In this document: piece by piece, positions 1-10,229 of the stretch
How positions within the stretch are numbered: the first letter of the stretch is position 1
Layout: every line of letters starts with the position of its first letter
NCBI RefSeq assembly: GCF_964019385.1
Contig: NC_088654.1
Location: 20,633,108 to 20,697,107 of the forward strand
DNA length: 64,000 bases
Source: Sycon ciliatum
Taxonomy: Eukaryota; Porifera; Calcarea; Leucosolenida; Sycettidae
Reading direction: 5' to 3'
Translations under genes and position numbers: made by a program
The notes under the pieces: generated by a model
The model's input: only the letters and a program-made list of their open reading frames with translations
Databases searched by the model: none
Told to the model about the DNA's origin: nothing

Positions 1-515
1 TCTGACGGCAAAAAAAGCATAGGGATGTTATAAATTGTTCAATTCTCCTATTTTTTTCAGGCATATCCTGGGATTCGAACCAGCACTATCGCCCTACATG
101 CATTCCCCCATACACTTCGCATTCATACCCATTCTTCCAAGTTGCTTCACGTTATTGTCTTGCGTTTGAAAGCCCTATTAAGAATATTGCGGGCAGCTGT
201 ATGTGGCCAGCTGTGTTTGATGGTACGGTACGGTACGGGAGACGGTGTCGTATTACCCTCGATCGTACCTGTCCCGTACCTATCCCCTACCGTACCGTGC
301 CATCAAAGACGGCTGGCCACAATGCATATTCAAATAGGGCTTTCAAATGCAGGATCACAATGTGAAACAACTTGGAAGAATTAGTATGTATGCGAAGTGT
401 ATCGGAGGATGCATGCAGGGCGCGCGATAGTGCGGGTTCGAATCCCAGGTTATGTCTTAAAAAAAGGAATTTTTTAAAGAATTTATAACATCCCTATGCT
501 TTTTTTTGTCTTGGT
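1..515. repeat. Foldback repeat with inverted tRNA-like B-box arms
   Basis: The outer arms (about 8-60 and 478-512) are inverted copies sharing AAAAGCATAGGGATG. Inside, each arm has a Pol III B-box-like GGTTCGAATCCC: the right one on the plus strand (about 437), the left one on the minus strand (about 70-80). The centre (about 190-310) is a further imperfect palindrome of GGTACGG/CCGTACC. A TAGGGCCCTGAGCTTCCAAG tail follows at 538. Related copies lie near 14950-15240, 44690-45270, 51500-51550 and 57715-57770. It looks like a non-autonomous tRNA-related element arranged head to head; no A box is convincing. Confidence 0.55.
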
Positions 516-685
516 CATCAAGACAAAAAAGCATTGCGTAGGGCCCTGAGCTTCCAAGCTCTCTCGTTTCCGGAAAGAACAGAAAATTCGCAAAAAAAGT
601 AGGGCTTGTCCCTTTAACCTGGCGCAATTATAAACCATGTAGCGCTAAATGTGCACCAAATAATAAGTTTGGACTCAGATTTCTT

Positions 686-3600
686 TTTTTTTAAATGTTT
701 ATTTGAATTCGGATAGCTCAACAGTACAGAAGTACAACTACAAAGAGTACCGAATAGAAGGCCCCGAGAACGGGAAACCAAAAAGACAACAAAAAAACAA
801 AACAAAAACAGCAACATCAAGTTACTGATTATGCACATTGCTTGAAAGCAAATCACAACAATGATTAAGAGTTAAGCTGTCTTTTAGCCAAATAGCCAAT
901 TTGACGCGGAAATCTGCGATGGTAGTGCAGGACTTCAGGTCGTCTGGTAAATAATTCCAAACAAGAGCCGATTTACTTGAAAAGGACAGAAAGCCAGACA
1001 TAGATCTATAGCGATTGATACTCATGTTATGAGTTGTAGAGCCGCGAGTAGTTCGGGTAGACGTACAGATGGGAAAGAGGGACTGCAAGCAAACAGCCGG
1101 CTTAATACAGTAACAGTGGAAAATGAATACAAGGAACAAAAATACTGATCGATATTGGAAAGAGGAAACATTGAGGTGGTGAAGAAGTGGCGTGATATTG
1201 GCTTGGGGTGATGCGCCACAAGCAACTCGTACAGCGCGCCGGTGGAGTGAGGCTAGCTTGTTTCTATTTTTAGCGGATATAAACGAAAGGTATACAGGGA
1301 GAGCATATTCTAGATCAGGCTGAATAACACCGACAACGAAAGTACGGCGGGCAAACAGGTTCATCTGGCGGAAAGATCGACGCAGTACACCGATCTTCCG
1401 TGAGGCTTTCCGGACGACTTTGTTAATGTGTTGGTCAAAGGACAGCTTATTGTCAACAACGACTCCTAAGCATCTAGTGCTTTCCACTTCCCCTAGCGTA
1501 ACATTTGACAAGGTGATTTGCAGTTGTTGCCTTTGTTGTTGTTGCTGACGACTCCCTGTGGCACGTTTGGGATGGATTTGCATGACAACGGTTTTGTCGG
1601 TATTTATCTGCATACCAATGGAGCCAAGGTGGTTGTTTAGTATCTCCAGTGCCGATGACAACTTGGCTTCGGAACGCGCCTTCGACGGATCACTAGAGTA
1701 GACTGTCTTGTCATCTGCGAACATCAGTAATTTTGAACCCGCTGTCTCCGCAAGCCGGGGAAGGTCCCTCAGGTAGACATTAAAGAGGGTAGGGCCTAAA
1801 ATACTTCCCTGAGGAACTCCTCGAGACACTGCAAGACTTGAAGACTGGCTGGCTTGCGTGACGACACGCTGAGATCTCCCGGCGAGGTACGACGCAAACC
1901 AACGCAGGGCGCTTGCATGAACACCCATGCCATGGAGCGCAATGAGTAACTGTTGATGCTGGACGCGATCAAACGCCTTGCTGAGGTCGACAAAGGCTAC
2001 ACTGGTAGTCTCTCCGCGGTCCTGGGCCAGTTTCCAATCATTTACAGCAAGTGTGAGCAGTTGTGTCGTGCGAGCTGGTCGGAACCCAAATTGGTGATCG
2101 TGGAGGTGATTTTCGATGGTCAAACTGTCACATACCTGATTTAGAACCAGGCGTTCCAGAGTCTTAGCCAGAATCGACGTGAGTGACACAGGACGATAGT
2201 TTGAAGGAGAAGTAGGATCGCCCATACGGGATTTCAATATCGGCGTGACATTAGCCAACTTGAATTGTGTCGGGAACACAGCAGTGCACAAAGAGGTATT
2301 AAATATTAGGGTGAGGGAGAAGGTGATAACTGGTGCAACGGCCTTCAGGATGCTCAGGAGGAGACCATCTGGCCCAGGCGCTTTCGTACCGTCGAGTTTC
2401 TGAAGGTGCCGAAGTACCTCATCCTCAGAAATAGGGCGAAACTCGTGCAAGTCACACGGTCTTGAGGTACCACTTGGAACAACATAAGCCGGGTTCGGAT
2501 CTGACACAATACTATGGAAATACCTGTTCAAGGTATCTGCCTGGACGAGAGGCTCAGTTCTAGGGTTTGTGCGCCGGGTGACTGAGTTGATGGTGCTCCA
2601 AAGACGCCTAGGATCTCGCCGGTAATCGTCACAGATGGAGCGGAAGTGGGCATTTCGGAGTTGGCGATAAAGGTTATTGCATTTGCTGCGCAAAACTTTG
2701 AACTCCTTCTGTAGAACCGTACTACTGCAGTCAGACGAGCGGTACTTTCTGTAGACGGTTTTACGTCGCCTAATGAGAGCTAGTAATTCCGGTGTCATGA
2801 ATGGGCACTTCTTCCTTTTTCCAGGGGATTGTCTCCGTGATATTATGTAGGGTGCAACCACATCCAAGGCGTCTTCAAATTTTCCTTGCCACTCTTCTAG
2901 CATTACATCGACCGACGGGGACGAGAAGGATCCGAGATCAGAAATTGACAATAAATGAGAGAGATCAGAGGCAGAGGCCTTACTGTAATCACGGCGGCGG
3001 GATCGATATATTTGTCCTTGTGTTGGAATTGACTTCGGAAAAATAATACTGGTGTGAACAAACTCATGATCGGTGAACTCACAGGAGTGAACGCGTCCGT
3101 GCTCAACACAATCCATGTTCGTTAGTACACAGTCGAGAAGTGTTTTAGATGTAGGTGTGATCCGTGTAGGGTGCGTAAACATATTCTTCAGATCAAGGGG
3201 AAGTAGCAGGTATGTGTTCAAATTGTCAAAATGATGTGTTTGAGGGGACAAGAAATCAACATTTAAGTCGCCCATCAGAATGAGATCTTCGCCCTGAATG
3301 TCATACATGACTTGCTGTACAGATTGCCAAAAAGCCACCGGTGCGGACGGTGGCCTGTAGAGACAGCCAATGAGGAATGATTCACCTGCTTCTCGTTTTT
3401 TGGAACGCAACCAAACCATTTCCAGGTCGATGTGCTGAATCAACATCCGCTTAAACCCAAGTTGCAACCTGCTGTAAATCACTACACCGCCGCGCTTTTG
3501 GCAAGGTGTTCCATTTGTACAGGAGCAGTTGTAATTGCACTTTCTGTCGAGACGGTGCATTGAGAACCCCCGGATGTCGACTTCTGAGTCCGAGATGCTG

Positions 3601-3780
3601 TTGTCGAGCCATGTTTCTGATACTGCTAAAAAGGTCTAAGTTATGGACCCGGACAAGCTTGGACATCACGAAAAGCTTATTTCGCAAACTACAAATATCA
3701 ATATGACCAATAGATATAGAAGAATATGTAATGCAATGAGGGGAAGGGTGTGATGAACTTGCGTGTGGCACAAAGGGTTG
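686..3780 (-). mobile_element. Non-LTR retrotransposon (CR1/L2/jockey-like), nearly full ORF2
   Basis: The element runs on the minus strand. Its 3' end shows an AATAAA-type signal followed by a short A-tract (plus-strand T-run at about 683-697), the expected poly(A)-like LINE terminus. It contains an APE-type endonuclease and a reverse transcriptase without an RNase H domain. The 5' end stops near 3780 where an unrelated repeat begins, so the copy is probably 5'-truncated. The clade cannot be fixed without a tree. Confidence 0.8.
822..3560 (-). CDS. LINE ORF2: AP endonuclease + reverse transcriptase
   Basis: This 912-aa open frame encodes the pol protein of a non-LTR element. The first ~180 residues are the C-terminal part of an APE endonuclease: YRPPS, then GDLNVDF near residue 97 and the final TDHEFV histidine motif. 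The RT follows, with KAPGPDG, NYRPVSLTS, FVDLSKAFDRVQH, GVPQGSILGP (about 580-590) and catalytic FADD (about 613-616). The end carries the usual thumb/C-terminal motif (RCLGVVVDNKLSFDQHI). The endonuclease N-terminus (HIDICSLRNK, then SETWL) continues upstream to about 3770 but is out of frame, with a single-base slip in a T-run near 3625. The element therefore has one frameshift but an otherwise intact ORF. Substrate is target-site DNA and its own RNA, by target-primed reverse transcription. Confidence 0.88.
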   Translation of the reverse strand: MHRLDRKCNYNCSCTNGTPCQKRGGVVIYSRLQLGFKRMLIQHIDLEMVWLRSKKREAGESFLIGCLYRPPSAPVAFWQSVQQVMYDIQGEDLILMGDLNVDFLSPQTHHFDNLNTYLLLPLDLKNMFTHPTRITPTSKTLLDCVLTNMDCVEHGRVHSCEFTDHEFVHTSIIFPKSIPTQGQIYRSRRRDYSKASASDLSHLLSISDLGSFSSPSVDVMLEEWQGKFEDALDVVAPYIISRRQSPGKRKKCPFMTPELLALIRRRKTVYRKYRSSDCSSTVLQKEFKVLRSKCNNLYRQLRNAHFRSICDDYRRDPRRLWSTINSVTRRTNPRTEPLVQADTLNRYFHSIVSDPNPAYVVPSGTSRPCDLHEFRPISEDEVLRHLQKLDGTKAPGPDGLLLSILKAVAPVITFSLTLIFNTSLCTAVFPTQFKLANVTPILKSRMGDPTSPSNYRPVSLTSILAKTLERLVLNQVCDSLTIENHLHDHQFGFRPARTTQLLTLAVNDWKLAQDRGETTSVAFVDLSKAFDRVQHQQLLIALHGMGVHASALRWFASYLAGRSQRVVTQASQSSSLAVSRGVPQGSILGPTLFNVYLRDLPRLAETAGSKLLMFADDKTVYSSDPSKARSEAKLSSALEILNNHLGSIGMQINTDKTVVMQIHPKRATGSRQQQQQRQQLQITLSNVTLGEVESTRCLGVVVDNKLSFDQHINKVVRKASRKIGVLRRSFRQMNLFARRTFVVGVIQPDLEYALPVYLSFISAKNRNKLASLHRRAVRVACGASPQANITPLLHHLNVSSFQYRSVFLFLVFIFHCYCIKPAVCLQSLFPICTSTRTTRGSTTHNMSINRYRSMSGFLSFSSKSALVWNYLPDDLKSCTTIADFRVKLAIWLKDSLTLNHCCDLLSSNVHNQ

Positions 3781-3787
3781 GGTGGAG

Positions 3788-4140
3788 AGCCAAGGTTTAA
3801 TTTATACAAAAGAGAAAGACCAAGGAACTACAAGTTACGCTATGCTGTCCACTAACACCACCAGTTACTAAACAATCAGCCCATGCGATAACATTGCACG
3901 ACACTGACCGACGGTACTGACTTTCTACAACTAACTGGCCAACAGCTCTAGCACATCTTGGATGCGCACTCCAACTGCCTTCCAACTTGGAAGGTTTTAG
4001 GTTATAGAAATAACATAACGAGAGGAAGGTGAGCGCAACCAAGATAAGCATGAGCTGAAAGTCTCAGCTGTGAAGGACGTTGGCGGATGTTCATGCATTT
4101 CGATGACGATACTGGCAAGACCAATGGACAATACGGTCAA
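3788..4140. repeat. Interspersed repeat, copy 1
   Basis: This ~350-bp unit starts GGAGAGCCAAGGTTTAATTT and recurs in direct orientation at 4391-4745 with about 95% identity by eye. A palindromic copy is at 51545-51875 and a diverged one at 15240-15400. It has no coding potential. Confidence 0.6.
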
Positions 4141-4390
4141 ACCACGATTCAAGAACGCAAAGCAACACTCCACACAACTTGTGAGGCTCGAAAGATGCGA
4201 AGATCAATAAAAGGGGAAGCTATGCGAACAAGAATCATGAAAAACCAAACGCCTAAGTAAAACAGCACTATACTTCAACTATGACAATTAAGATGGACAA
4301 TAAGCAGCGGTAACAAGCAGCAGTTTCACACGACGATCGTTTCACCGTATAGATAAAGACGGCTTATCAGGTGTGCAGCAATGGACTCAG

Positions 4391-4745
4391 ATGGAGAGCC
4401 AAGGTTTAATTTGTACAAAAGATAAAGACCAAGGAACTACAAGTTACGCTATACTGTCCACTAACACCACCAGTTACTAAACAACCACCCCATGCGATAA
4501 CACTGCACGACACTGACCGACGGTACTGACGTTCTACAACTAACTGGCTAACAGCTCTAGCACATCTTGGATGCGCACTCCACCTGCCTTCCAACTTGGA
4601 AGGTTTTAGGTTATAGAAGTAACATAACGAGGGGAAGGTGAGCGCAAACAAGAAAAGCACGGTTGAAAGTCTCAGCTGTGAAGGACGTTGGCGGATGTTC
4701 AAGAATTTCGATGACGATACTGGCAAGACCAATGGACAATACGGT
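4391..4745. repeat. Interspersed repeat, copy 2
   Basis: Direct repeat of 3788-4140, about 600 bp downstream. The stretch between the copies and the stretch after (4190-4260 versus 4795-4870) share an inverted GAAGCTATGCGAACAAG motif, so the two copies sit in a larger foldback unit. Confidence 0.6.
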
Positions 4746-5070
4746 CAAACCACGAAGGAAGCTATGCGAACAAGAGCTATGCTAGAGCTGTTAGCCAGTT
4801 AGGCGTTCTGTTTTTCATGATACTTGTTCGCATAGCTTCCCCTTTTATTGTCAATTATTGATCTTCGCATCTGTGGAAAAACAAGAAATCATAACAAAAG
4901 AAACAATTATTTCAAATTTGGACTTCACGGAGGATTTCAAAGTTTTAGGAAATTAGAGGCCACATGCCACGTGCTGCTCTTTTCTCTCCGAAACTCAACA
5001 CTTGCAAGCCAGAAGCCAGAAGTCGAAGAAGTCGAAGAAGGATAGATTTACCATCACTGTGGATAAGAGT

Positions 5071-5144
5071 CATACTGTAGCTCAGTTGGTTAGAGCATTG
5101 CTCGCGAATAGCAAGGTCCCTGGTTCGAGTCCCGGTGGTGTGAC
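5071..5144 (+). tRNA. tRNA-like sequence (pseudo-tRNA/SINE head)
   Basis: TAGCTCAGTTGGTTAGAGC forms a normal A box/D arm and GGTTCGAGTCC is a good B box. The anticodon stem TTGCT/AGCAA is perfect, but the loop CGCGAAT has G at position 33 instead of the invariant U. The acceptor stem is poorly paired. It is best read as a tRNA-derived Pol III promoter, not a working tRNA. Confidence 0.55.
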
Positions 5145-5235
5145 TGATGATTTTTTCTTTCTTTCATATCTGGCTTGCAAGTGTTGAGTTTCGGAGAGAA
5201 AAAAGAAACAAACTAATAATAAGAAAAAAGAAGAA

Positions 5236-5332
5236 GAATAATCTACGTGGAGATAATAATTTTAATATAGCTATGAATAGGATGAAGGCCGCAGACATCA
5301 CGCAACTAAGTTACTTGTTTGACATGTATTTA
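5236..5332. repeat. PLE terminal arm interrupted by Ngaro (left part)
   Basis: CGTGGAGATAATAATTTTAA resembles the terminus shared by the PLEs here (compare 58083 and the reverse at 28170). The sequence up to TGTATTTA at 5332 recurs inverted at 10636-10712, where it continues directly into CTGTGTATTTTATAAC. The Ngaro element therefore split this arm. Confidence 0.65.
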
Positions 5333-5670
5333 TGTCGCAGTAATGTAGTTAGTGTGTGTTAGCATCCACCGATCACACTGCCATGTTTGCATCTGCCACG
5401 CACCGCTGCATCGGTGCATTGTGCACTGCACTCACACTGCCAGCGCATAGATTCGGGCACGCTTGGCCTGACGTCACACAACTGCTTCCTTTGAACTTTT
5501 GCTCACTGCACTCACACTAGTACACTGCCAGCGCATGGATTCGGGCGCGCTTAGCCTGACGTCGTACAACTGCTTCCTTTGAACTTTCTCTTTCTTTCTT
5601 GCTGTTGGCTTCACTTCAAAGACTAGTCTAATTAGTGGTGACTTTTAGCTTGTGCCAGCACCAAATTTTC
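5333..5670 (+). repeat. Ngaro split direct repeat A1
   Basis: 338 bp, nearly identical to A2 at 9840-10177. It starts TGTCGCAGTAATG and includes two similar ~60-bp sub-blocks with CACTGCACTCACAC. It probably contains the promoter, because it directly precedes gag. Confidence 0.88.
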
Positions 5671-5767
5671 GCTTGTGACAGCACCAAATTTTCAGTTTGG
5701 CTTCTAGCTTGTGGTAGCTTTGAGTAACTAATTAGCCAGACGCTTCGATTGTGTTCAGCTCGTACTG

Positions 5768-6862
5768 TTGGTGCCTGAAACAATGTCGTCTATTGTGCAT
5801 CGGATGCGGGTGGCAGAACTGCGAGCCGAGCTGGACGATCGAGGTCTGCTGACCACCGGAAAGAAATCCATTCTGGTTCAGAGATTGCTGGACGACATGG
5901 AGAGAGAAAACCTGGGTCCAACTCAACCTTCAGCAAACGACTCTGCCGAACCCACTGTGGATACATGCGAGGTGCTCGCCGATCCCCCGGTCACCTTGGA
6001 TCCGACTGGTATTCGCGAACTTATTCGGGCTGAAGTTCGTTCTGCCATCACAGACGAGATTGGAGCCTCTCTTCTGTCGCAGCCAAGTGCGGCACCAGCG
6101 CCACCAGCTGCGTCATCCGACATTGGCATGGGTGCTGCGTGCTCCACACCGCCTCACGCTGGAAATCTGCATGTCCCAAAGTCGGTGCAGGATAGGATAT
6201 TGCGAGGTGAGTTTGTGGACTTCGACCAATTGTTGCCTGAGATCTTGGGGGCAGTTGATAGCAATAAGTCGTTCGAGCTCAGATCCAGTTCATCCGGGGG
6301 TGCACTGGAAGTCGTAGAGGTGAACACCACTCGCCCGGTTCGTAGACGTGTGCACGATATCGCCACTTGGTTAGAAGCATGGTCTCTGTATATGCATGTT
6401 GTGATCAGCAATGCACCCCACCGCACAGCAGAACTCCTGTCATACCAGTGCATGATCTTGGCGGCCAACAGGCAGTATTTTGCAGAGGCTTGGCTTATGT
6501 ATGACCAGCAATTTCGAAGGCTTGTCGCTTCACAACCTGGCAAGCGCTTTGATACGATTGACATAAATACATGGCAGCTGTGCATCACAGGCAAGGCCAG
6601 GCATAGATGTCAGTCGTGCAGCCTTGTCCACCCAGCGGCTGCAAGCAACATGTGTCCTTTTCGTCCCAAACATGCACACCAAGCTCAAACATCATCATCC
6701 TCACTGCTCACCCGCAACAACACAGGTGCCGTCATCTGCCGAAACTTCAACCTTGGCAAGTGTAGCTGGTCAAATTGCCGGTTCTCCCACATCTGCAACC
6801 GCTGTGGCAAGGACCACCCCCGCAGCAAGTGTTCCGGCAAAGGTCAGCGACCAGCCCAGTAG
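5768..6862 (+). CDS. Ngaro ORF1: Gag-like protein with SAP and zinc-finger motifs
   Basis: This 364-aa protein likely binds element RNA/DNA and forms the nucleoprotein particle. Residues ~8-40 look like a SAP DNA-binding helix-turn-helix (RVAELRAELDDRGL..GKKSILVQRL). Residues ~170-300 are an uncharacterised globular region. The C-terminus has a CCCH finger (C-x7-C-x4-C-x3-H, from residue 324) followed by a CCHC-like knuckle (C-x2-C-x3-H-x4-C). An ATG at 5783 in MSSIVHR context is the likely start; the reading frame also opens a few codons earlier at 5768. The RT frame overlaps the end in the +1 frame. A decayed relative of this zinc-finger tail lies at 42140-42240. Confidence 0.85.
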   Translation: MVPETMSSIVHRMRVAELRAELDDRGLLTTGKKSILVQRLLDDMERENLGPTQPSANDSAEPTVDTCEVLADPPVTLDPTGIRELIRAEVRSAITDEIGASLLSQPSAAPAPPAASSDIGMGAACSTPPHAGNLHVPKSVQDRILRGEFVDFDQLLPEILGAVDSNKSFELRSSSSGGALEVVEVNTTRPVRRRVHDIATWLEAWSLYMHVVISNAPHRTAELLSYQCMILAANRQYFAEAWLMYDQQFRRLVASQPGKRFDTIDINTWQLCITGKARHRCQSCSLVHPAAASNMCPFRPKHAHQAQTSSSSLLTRNNTGAVICRNFNLGKCSWSNCRFSHICNRCGKDHPRSKCSGKGQRPAQ

Positions 6863-8513
6863 TTCGGGATTGCAATCCCAGCCTGAGCAACCAATAACTG
6901 TTGCATGTGTACATAATTTTGTTCCCGCTCACATTAATAATTCCTCTGTACATACCCCTTTGCATGTCTCTCGTTTTGAGCTTCTATTGCGTCATCACCC
7001 CGATAAAGAATTTGCTTCCTATGTGCTAAACGGGCTGCGCTACGGCTTTAGCATAGGTTTCACTGCTTCACGCGACGTTTCTGTCCAGTCTGCTAATCTG
7101 CCATCTTCTGCTGCTTGTGCCTCCTTTATTTCTGACCAGCTTAATGCTTCTTGCCAGCGTGGCGAAACTGCTGGTCCTTTTAGTGCAGCCCCGTTCACCT
7201 CCATGCGCTGCTCTGGTGTCGGCGCGGTACCGAAGAAGAACGGCAAGCTTCGTATGATTCACCATCTTACAAGCCCCGCCGGTAATAGTGTGAACGACGG
7301 AGTTCCAGCTGACCAGTTTTCCCTGCACTACATCAGTATTGACGATGCAATCGAGTCTATTATGTCCTCACCTCAGCCGGTGTACCTCGCAAAGCTGGAC
7401 ATCAAAAGTGCATTCCGGCAAATCCCAGTTCGTGCTGAAGACCACTCACTACTCGGCATATTCTGGCAAGGCAACTACTATTACGAGCGGGTGCTACCGT
7501 TTGGGCTGCGCTCCAGCCCAGCCATTTTCGACTCCGTTGCCTCGGCCATAGAGTGGATTATCCGGAACCATTTCTCCATTGCCGACCTATTCCACTACTT
7601 GGACGACTTCCTAAACGTCACAACTGGCCATACTGTCGCCCAGCGTCAACTAGCAATCCTGCTGCGAGCCTTCATCTATTTGGGCGTGCCGCTAGCGCCA
7701 GCAAAGGTGGAAGGTCCCGCGAGATCACTGACGTTCCTCGGCATTATTCTGGACTGCGAGCGGCTCGAGGCCAGGCTCCCCATGGACAAGCTCAACGACC
7801 TCCGATCGCTATTGGCCAGCACGATCAACAGCCGGAAGATATCCCAACGCCAACTCGAGTCCCTATTGGGTAAGCTCTCGTTTGCTGCCCGTGTCATCAC
7901 TCCAGGCCGTACCTTCATGCGTCGTCTGTGGTCCCTCTGCTCACGGCTTCAGCAACCACACTACTCAATAACTTTGACCCAAGAATGCGTGGATGACCTG
8001 CTATGGTGGATGAGGCTACTAAGTGAGTGGAACGGGAAGTCCTTCTTCCTGCACCCTAACTGGACCCCATCACCAGATCTCCAGCTATACACAGATGCAA
8101 GTGGCACTCACGGCTGGGGTGCTTACAACAACGGGAAATGGATTCAAGGTTCATGGAACAGTGCCCAGATGCTGCAGTCTATTGAGTGGAAGGAGCTGTT
8201 TGCCCTCGTGGCAGCCTGCGCCACATGGGGCGACGAATGGGCTAAGCTCCGGATTCGGGTACACTGCGACAACTCGGCGGTAGTGGACTGCATCCGTTCG
8301 GGCACGTGCAAAGCCCCAGCTGTGATGAAGTTGCTACGCGAACTGTTCTTCGTTTGCTATGAGTTCAACTTTCATGTTAGCGCTGTGCACATTGCCGGCT
8401 CCAAGAATGTCATTGCAGATTGCCTTTCTCGTTTTCTTATGCAGGAATTTCGACGTCATGCTCCGTTAGCGCGGCCGAGTCCAGACCGTGCTCGTCTTCC
8501 AGCAGTCTTGTGA
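6624..8513 (+). CDS. Ngaro ORF2: reverse transcriptase-RNase H
   Basis: The open frame begins inside gag in the +1 frame. Recognisable pol sequence starts about 6880, so expression probably uses frameshifting or reinitiation. RT motifs are LAKLDIKSAFRQIPV, LPFGLRSSPAIF and catalytic YLDD at residues 325-328. RNase H follows: LYTDASGTHGWG, a central IEWKELFAL glutamate, HCDNSAVV, and the closing HIAGSKNVIADCLSR. All catalytic acids appear present. It makes cDNA from element RNA and degrades the template. The frame overlaps the recombinase ORF by 94 bp in the -1 direction. No stop or frameshift is seen. Confidence 0.9.
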   Translation: MSTQRLQATCVLFVPNMHTKLKHHHPHCSPATTQVPSSAETSTLASVAGQIAGSPTSATAVARTTPAASVPAKVSDQPSSSGLQSQPEQPITVACVHNFVPAHINNSSVHTPLHVSRFELLLRHHPDKEFASYVLNGLRYGFSIGFTASRDVSVQSANLPSSAACASFISDQLNASCQRGETAGPFSAAPFTSMRCSGVGAVPKKNGKLRMIHHLTSPAGNSVNDGVPADQFSLHYISIDDAIESIMSSPQPVYLAKLDIKSAFRQIPVRAEDHSLLGIFWQGNYYYERVLPFGLRSSPAIFDSVASAIEWIIRNHFSIADLFHYLDDFLNVTTGHTVAQRQLAILLRAFIYLGVPLAPAKVEGPARSLTFLGIILDCERLEARLPMDKLNDLRSLLASTINSRKISQRQLESLLGKLSFAARVITPGRTFMRRLWSLCSRLQQPHYSITLTQECVDDLLWWMRLLSEWNGKSFFLHPNWTPSPDLQLYTDASGTHGWGAYNNGKWIQGSWNSAQMLQSIEWKELFALVAACATWGDEWAKLRIRVHCDNSAVVDCIRSGTCKAPAVMKLLRELFFVCYEFNFHVSAVHIAGSKNVIADCLSRFLMQEFRRHAPLARPSPDRARLPAVL

Positions 8514-9442
8514 GTGAAGTTACTAAGTACGCTGCCTGTGCAATTGCTGCTAATACCAGACGCACCTACTCTGCCGGTGAGCGTCGTTTTGTCAGTTTCT
8601 GCTCCCTTTGCAATCTGCAACCTTACCCAGCTTCTGATCTTACCCTCAGCTGCTTTTGCGCTTTTCTTGCTCGCTCTGTCCGCCCTTGCACGATATCTGT
8701 TTATTTGCAAGCTGTACGGAATGCACACATTGAACAGGGTCTAGAGGATCCCCTGATCGAGACCTGGCTTCTCAAGAGAGTGTTGAAGGGTGTTCAGCGG
8801 TGCCATGGGACCGAGACAGTAAAGCCTAGATTGCCCATAACTATGCCAACTCTAAGGAAATTAGTCGATGCCTGTGATCACCTCCCCGTGTTGCCCGAGC
8901 ATGACCGAGTTCTCTTCAAGTCTGCTGTGCTGTTGGCATTCTTTGGTTTCCTAATGTGCTCCGAATTTACAGAGGGCCTTACAAGAGAGTGTGTCAGATT
9001 TGAGTCGGGCAGCATGACCATCCTGCTAAAGAGATCAAAGACAGACCAATTTGGAAAGGGAGTCCATATTGTCATTGGACCGGCCGGTCGCCCTTACTGC
9101 CCTGTGTATGCTATGCTACGCTACCTGGCGATGATTGGCAGTCGAAACGCATCCACTCCTCTGTATGTACTTGCCAAGGGTGTGCCGTTATCCAGAGCTG
9201 TTTTCACCAGTACTGTGCGCTTGCTGCTTGAAAAGGCTGCGGTGCCAAACATCGAACTCTACTCGGGGCACTCATTCCGAATTGGCGCAGCTACTACCGC
9301 TGCCATGGCAGGGATACCTGATTCGCTGATTCGTTCTGCCGGCAGGTGGCAGAGCGATGTGTGTCTACGCTATATGCGAATTCCAATGGAGACCAAGTCC
9401 AAGATCTCGGCTCAGCTTGCCTCAGTGAGTGACCTTATCTGA
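8420..9442 (+). CDS. Ngaro ORF3: tyrosine recombinase (Arg-I replaced by Met)
   Basis: This 340-aa integrase of the phage/DIRS tyrosine-recombinase family would insert the circular cDNA. An N-terminal SAM-like core-binding region (ANTRRTYSAGERRFVSFC, about 44-61) precedes the catalytic domain. KRSKTDQ carries the beta-hairpin Lys. HSFRIGAAT gives His284 and Arg287, GRW gives Trp310, and CLRYMR gives the nucleophile Tyr318. The position normally held by the first catalytic Arg (family pattern FLR.xE) reads FLMCSEF, i.e. Met179, codon ATG at 8954-8956. One base change from AGG would explain it, so this copy may be integration-defective although otherwise intact. Confidence 0.88.
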   Translation: MPFSFSYAGISTSCSVSAAESRPCSSSSSLVSEVTKYAACAIAANTRRTYSAGERRFVSFCSLCNLQPYPASDLTLSCFCAFLARSVRPCTISVYLQAVRNAHIEQGLEDPLIETWLLKRVLKGVQRCHGTETVKPRLPITMPTLRKLVDACDHLPVLPEHDRVLFKSAVLLAFFGFLMCSEFTEGLTRECVRFESGSMTILLKRSKTDQFGKGVHIVIGPAGRPYCPVYAMLRYLAMIGSRNASTPLYVLAKGVPLSRAVFTSTVRLLLEKAAVPNIELYSGHSFRIGAATTAAMAGIPDSLIRSAGRWQSDVCLRYMRIPMETKSKISAQLASVSDLI

Positions 9443-9560
9443 TTCTTTGCACGGACAGTTTATGTTCCATCCCTGAAGTCCTAGCATAGGAATGTCACTG
9501 CTCGATAATTTCTTAATGCTGGGCGGGGGGTTGTTCGGGGATAGTGTTGCTGCTTTGTGG

Positions 9561-9839
9561 AGCTCTATCGCTCCTAACTGGTCACTTGCTTCGATAGTTG
9601 CGGCTCTTCACGAGCCAGTTGTTGCCAATTGCATTGGCTTTGCCTTGCAACCCCATTGTGGCACAATGTGGGTTTATTGCGGCTCCTCGCGAGCCAGTTG
9701 CTGCCAGTGGCCTGGCATTGCTTTCCAGCTCTTCGAGCTTTTGCATTACAAGACCAGTTACTCGAAGCAGCACACTATCTCCAAAACAATTCCTTGTTGC
9801 CTTGGGCTGAGTATGAGTGTGTGAGGGATATGGTGCTAA
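9561..9839 (+). repeat. Ngaro split direct repeat B1
   Basis: 279 bp, nearly identical to B2 at 10230-10508. The interval 9443-9560 between the recombinase stop and B1 is non-coding. Confidence 0.88.
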
Positions 9840-10177
9840 TGTCGCAGTAATGTAGTTAGTGTGTGTTAGCATCCACCGATCACACTGCCATGTTTGCATC
9901 TGCCACGCACCGCTGCATCGGTGCATTGTGCACTGCACTCACACTGCCAGCGCATAGATTCGGGCACGCTTGGCCTGACGTCACACAACTGCTTCCTTTG
10001 AACTTTTGCTCACTGCACTCACACTAGTACACTGCCAGCGCATGGATTCGGGCGCGCTTAGCCTGACGTCGTACAACTGCTTCCTTTGAACTTTCTCTTT
10101 CTTTCTTGCTGTTGGCTTCACTTCAAAGACTAGTCTAATTAATGGTGACTTTTAGCTTGTGCCAGCACCAAATTTTC
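9840..10177 (+). repeat. Ngaro split direct repeat A2
   Basis: 338-bp copy of A1, directly abutting B1. A short 52-bp unique stretch (10178-10229) separates it from B2. Confidence 0.88.
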
Positions 10178-10229
10178 ACCCTCCATCCCTCCCATTTTAT
10201 CATCTTGCTAATGGTACTATGGAACATTT

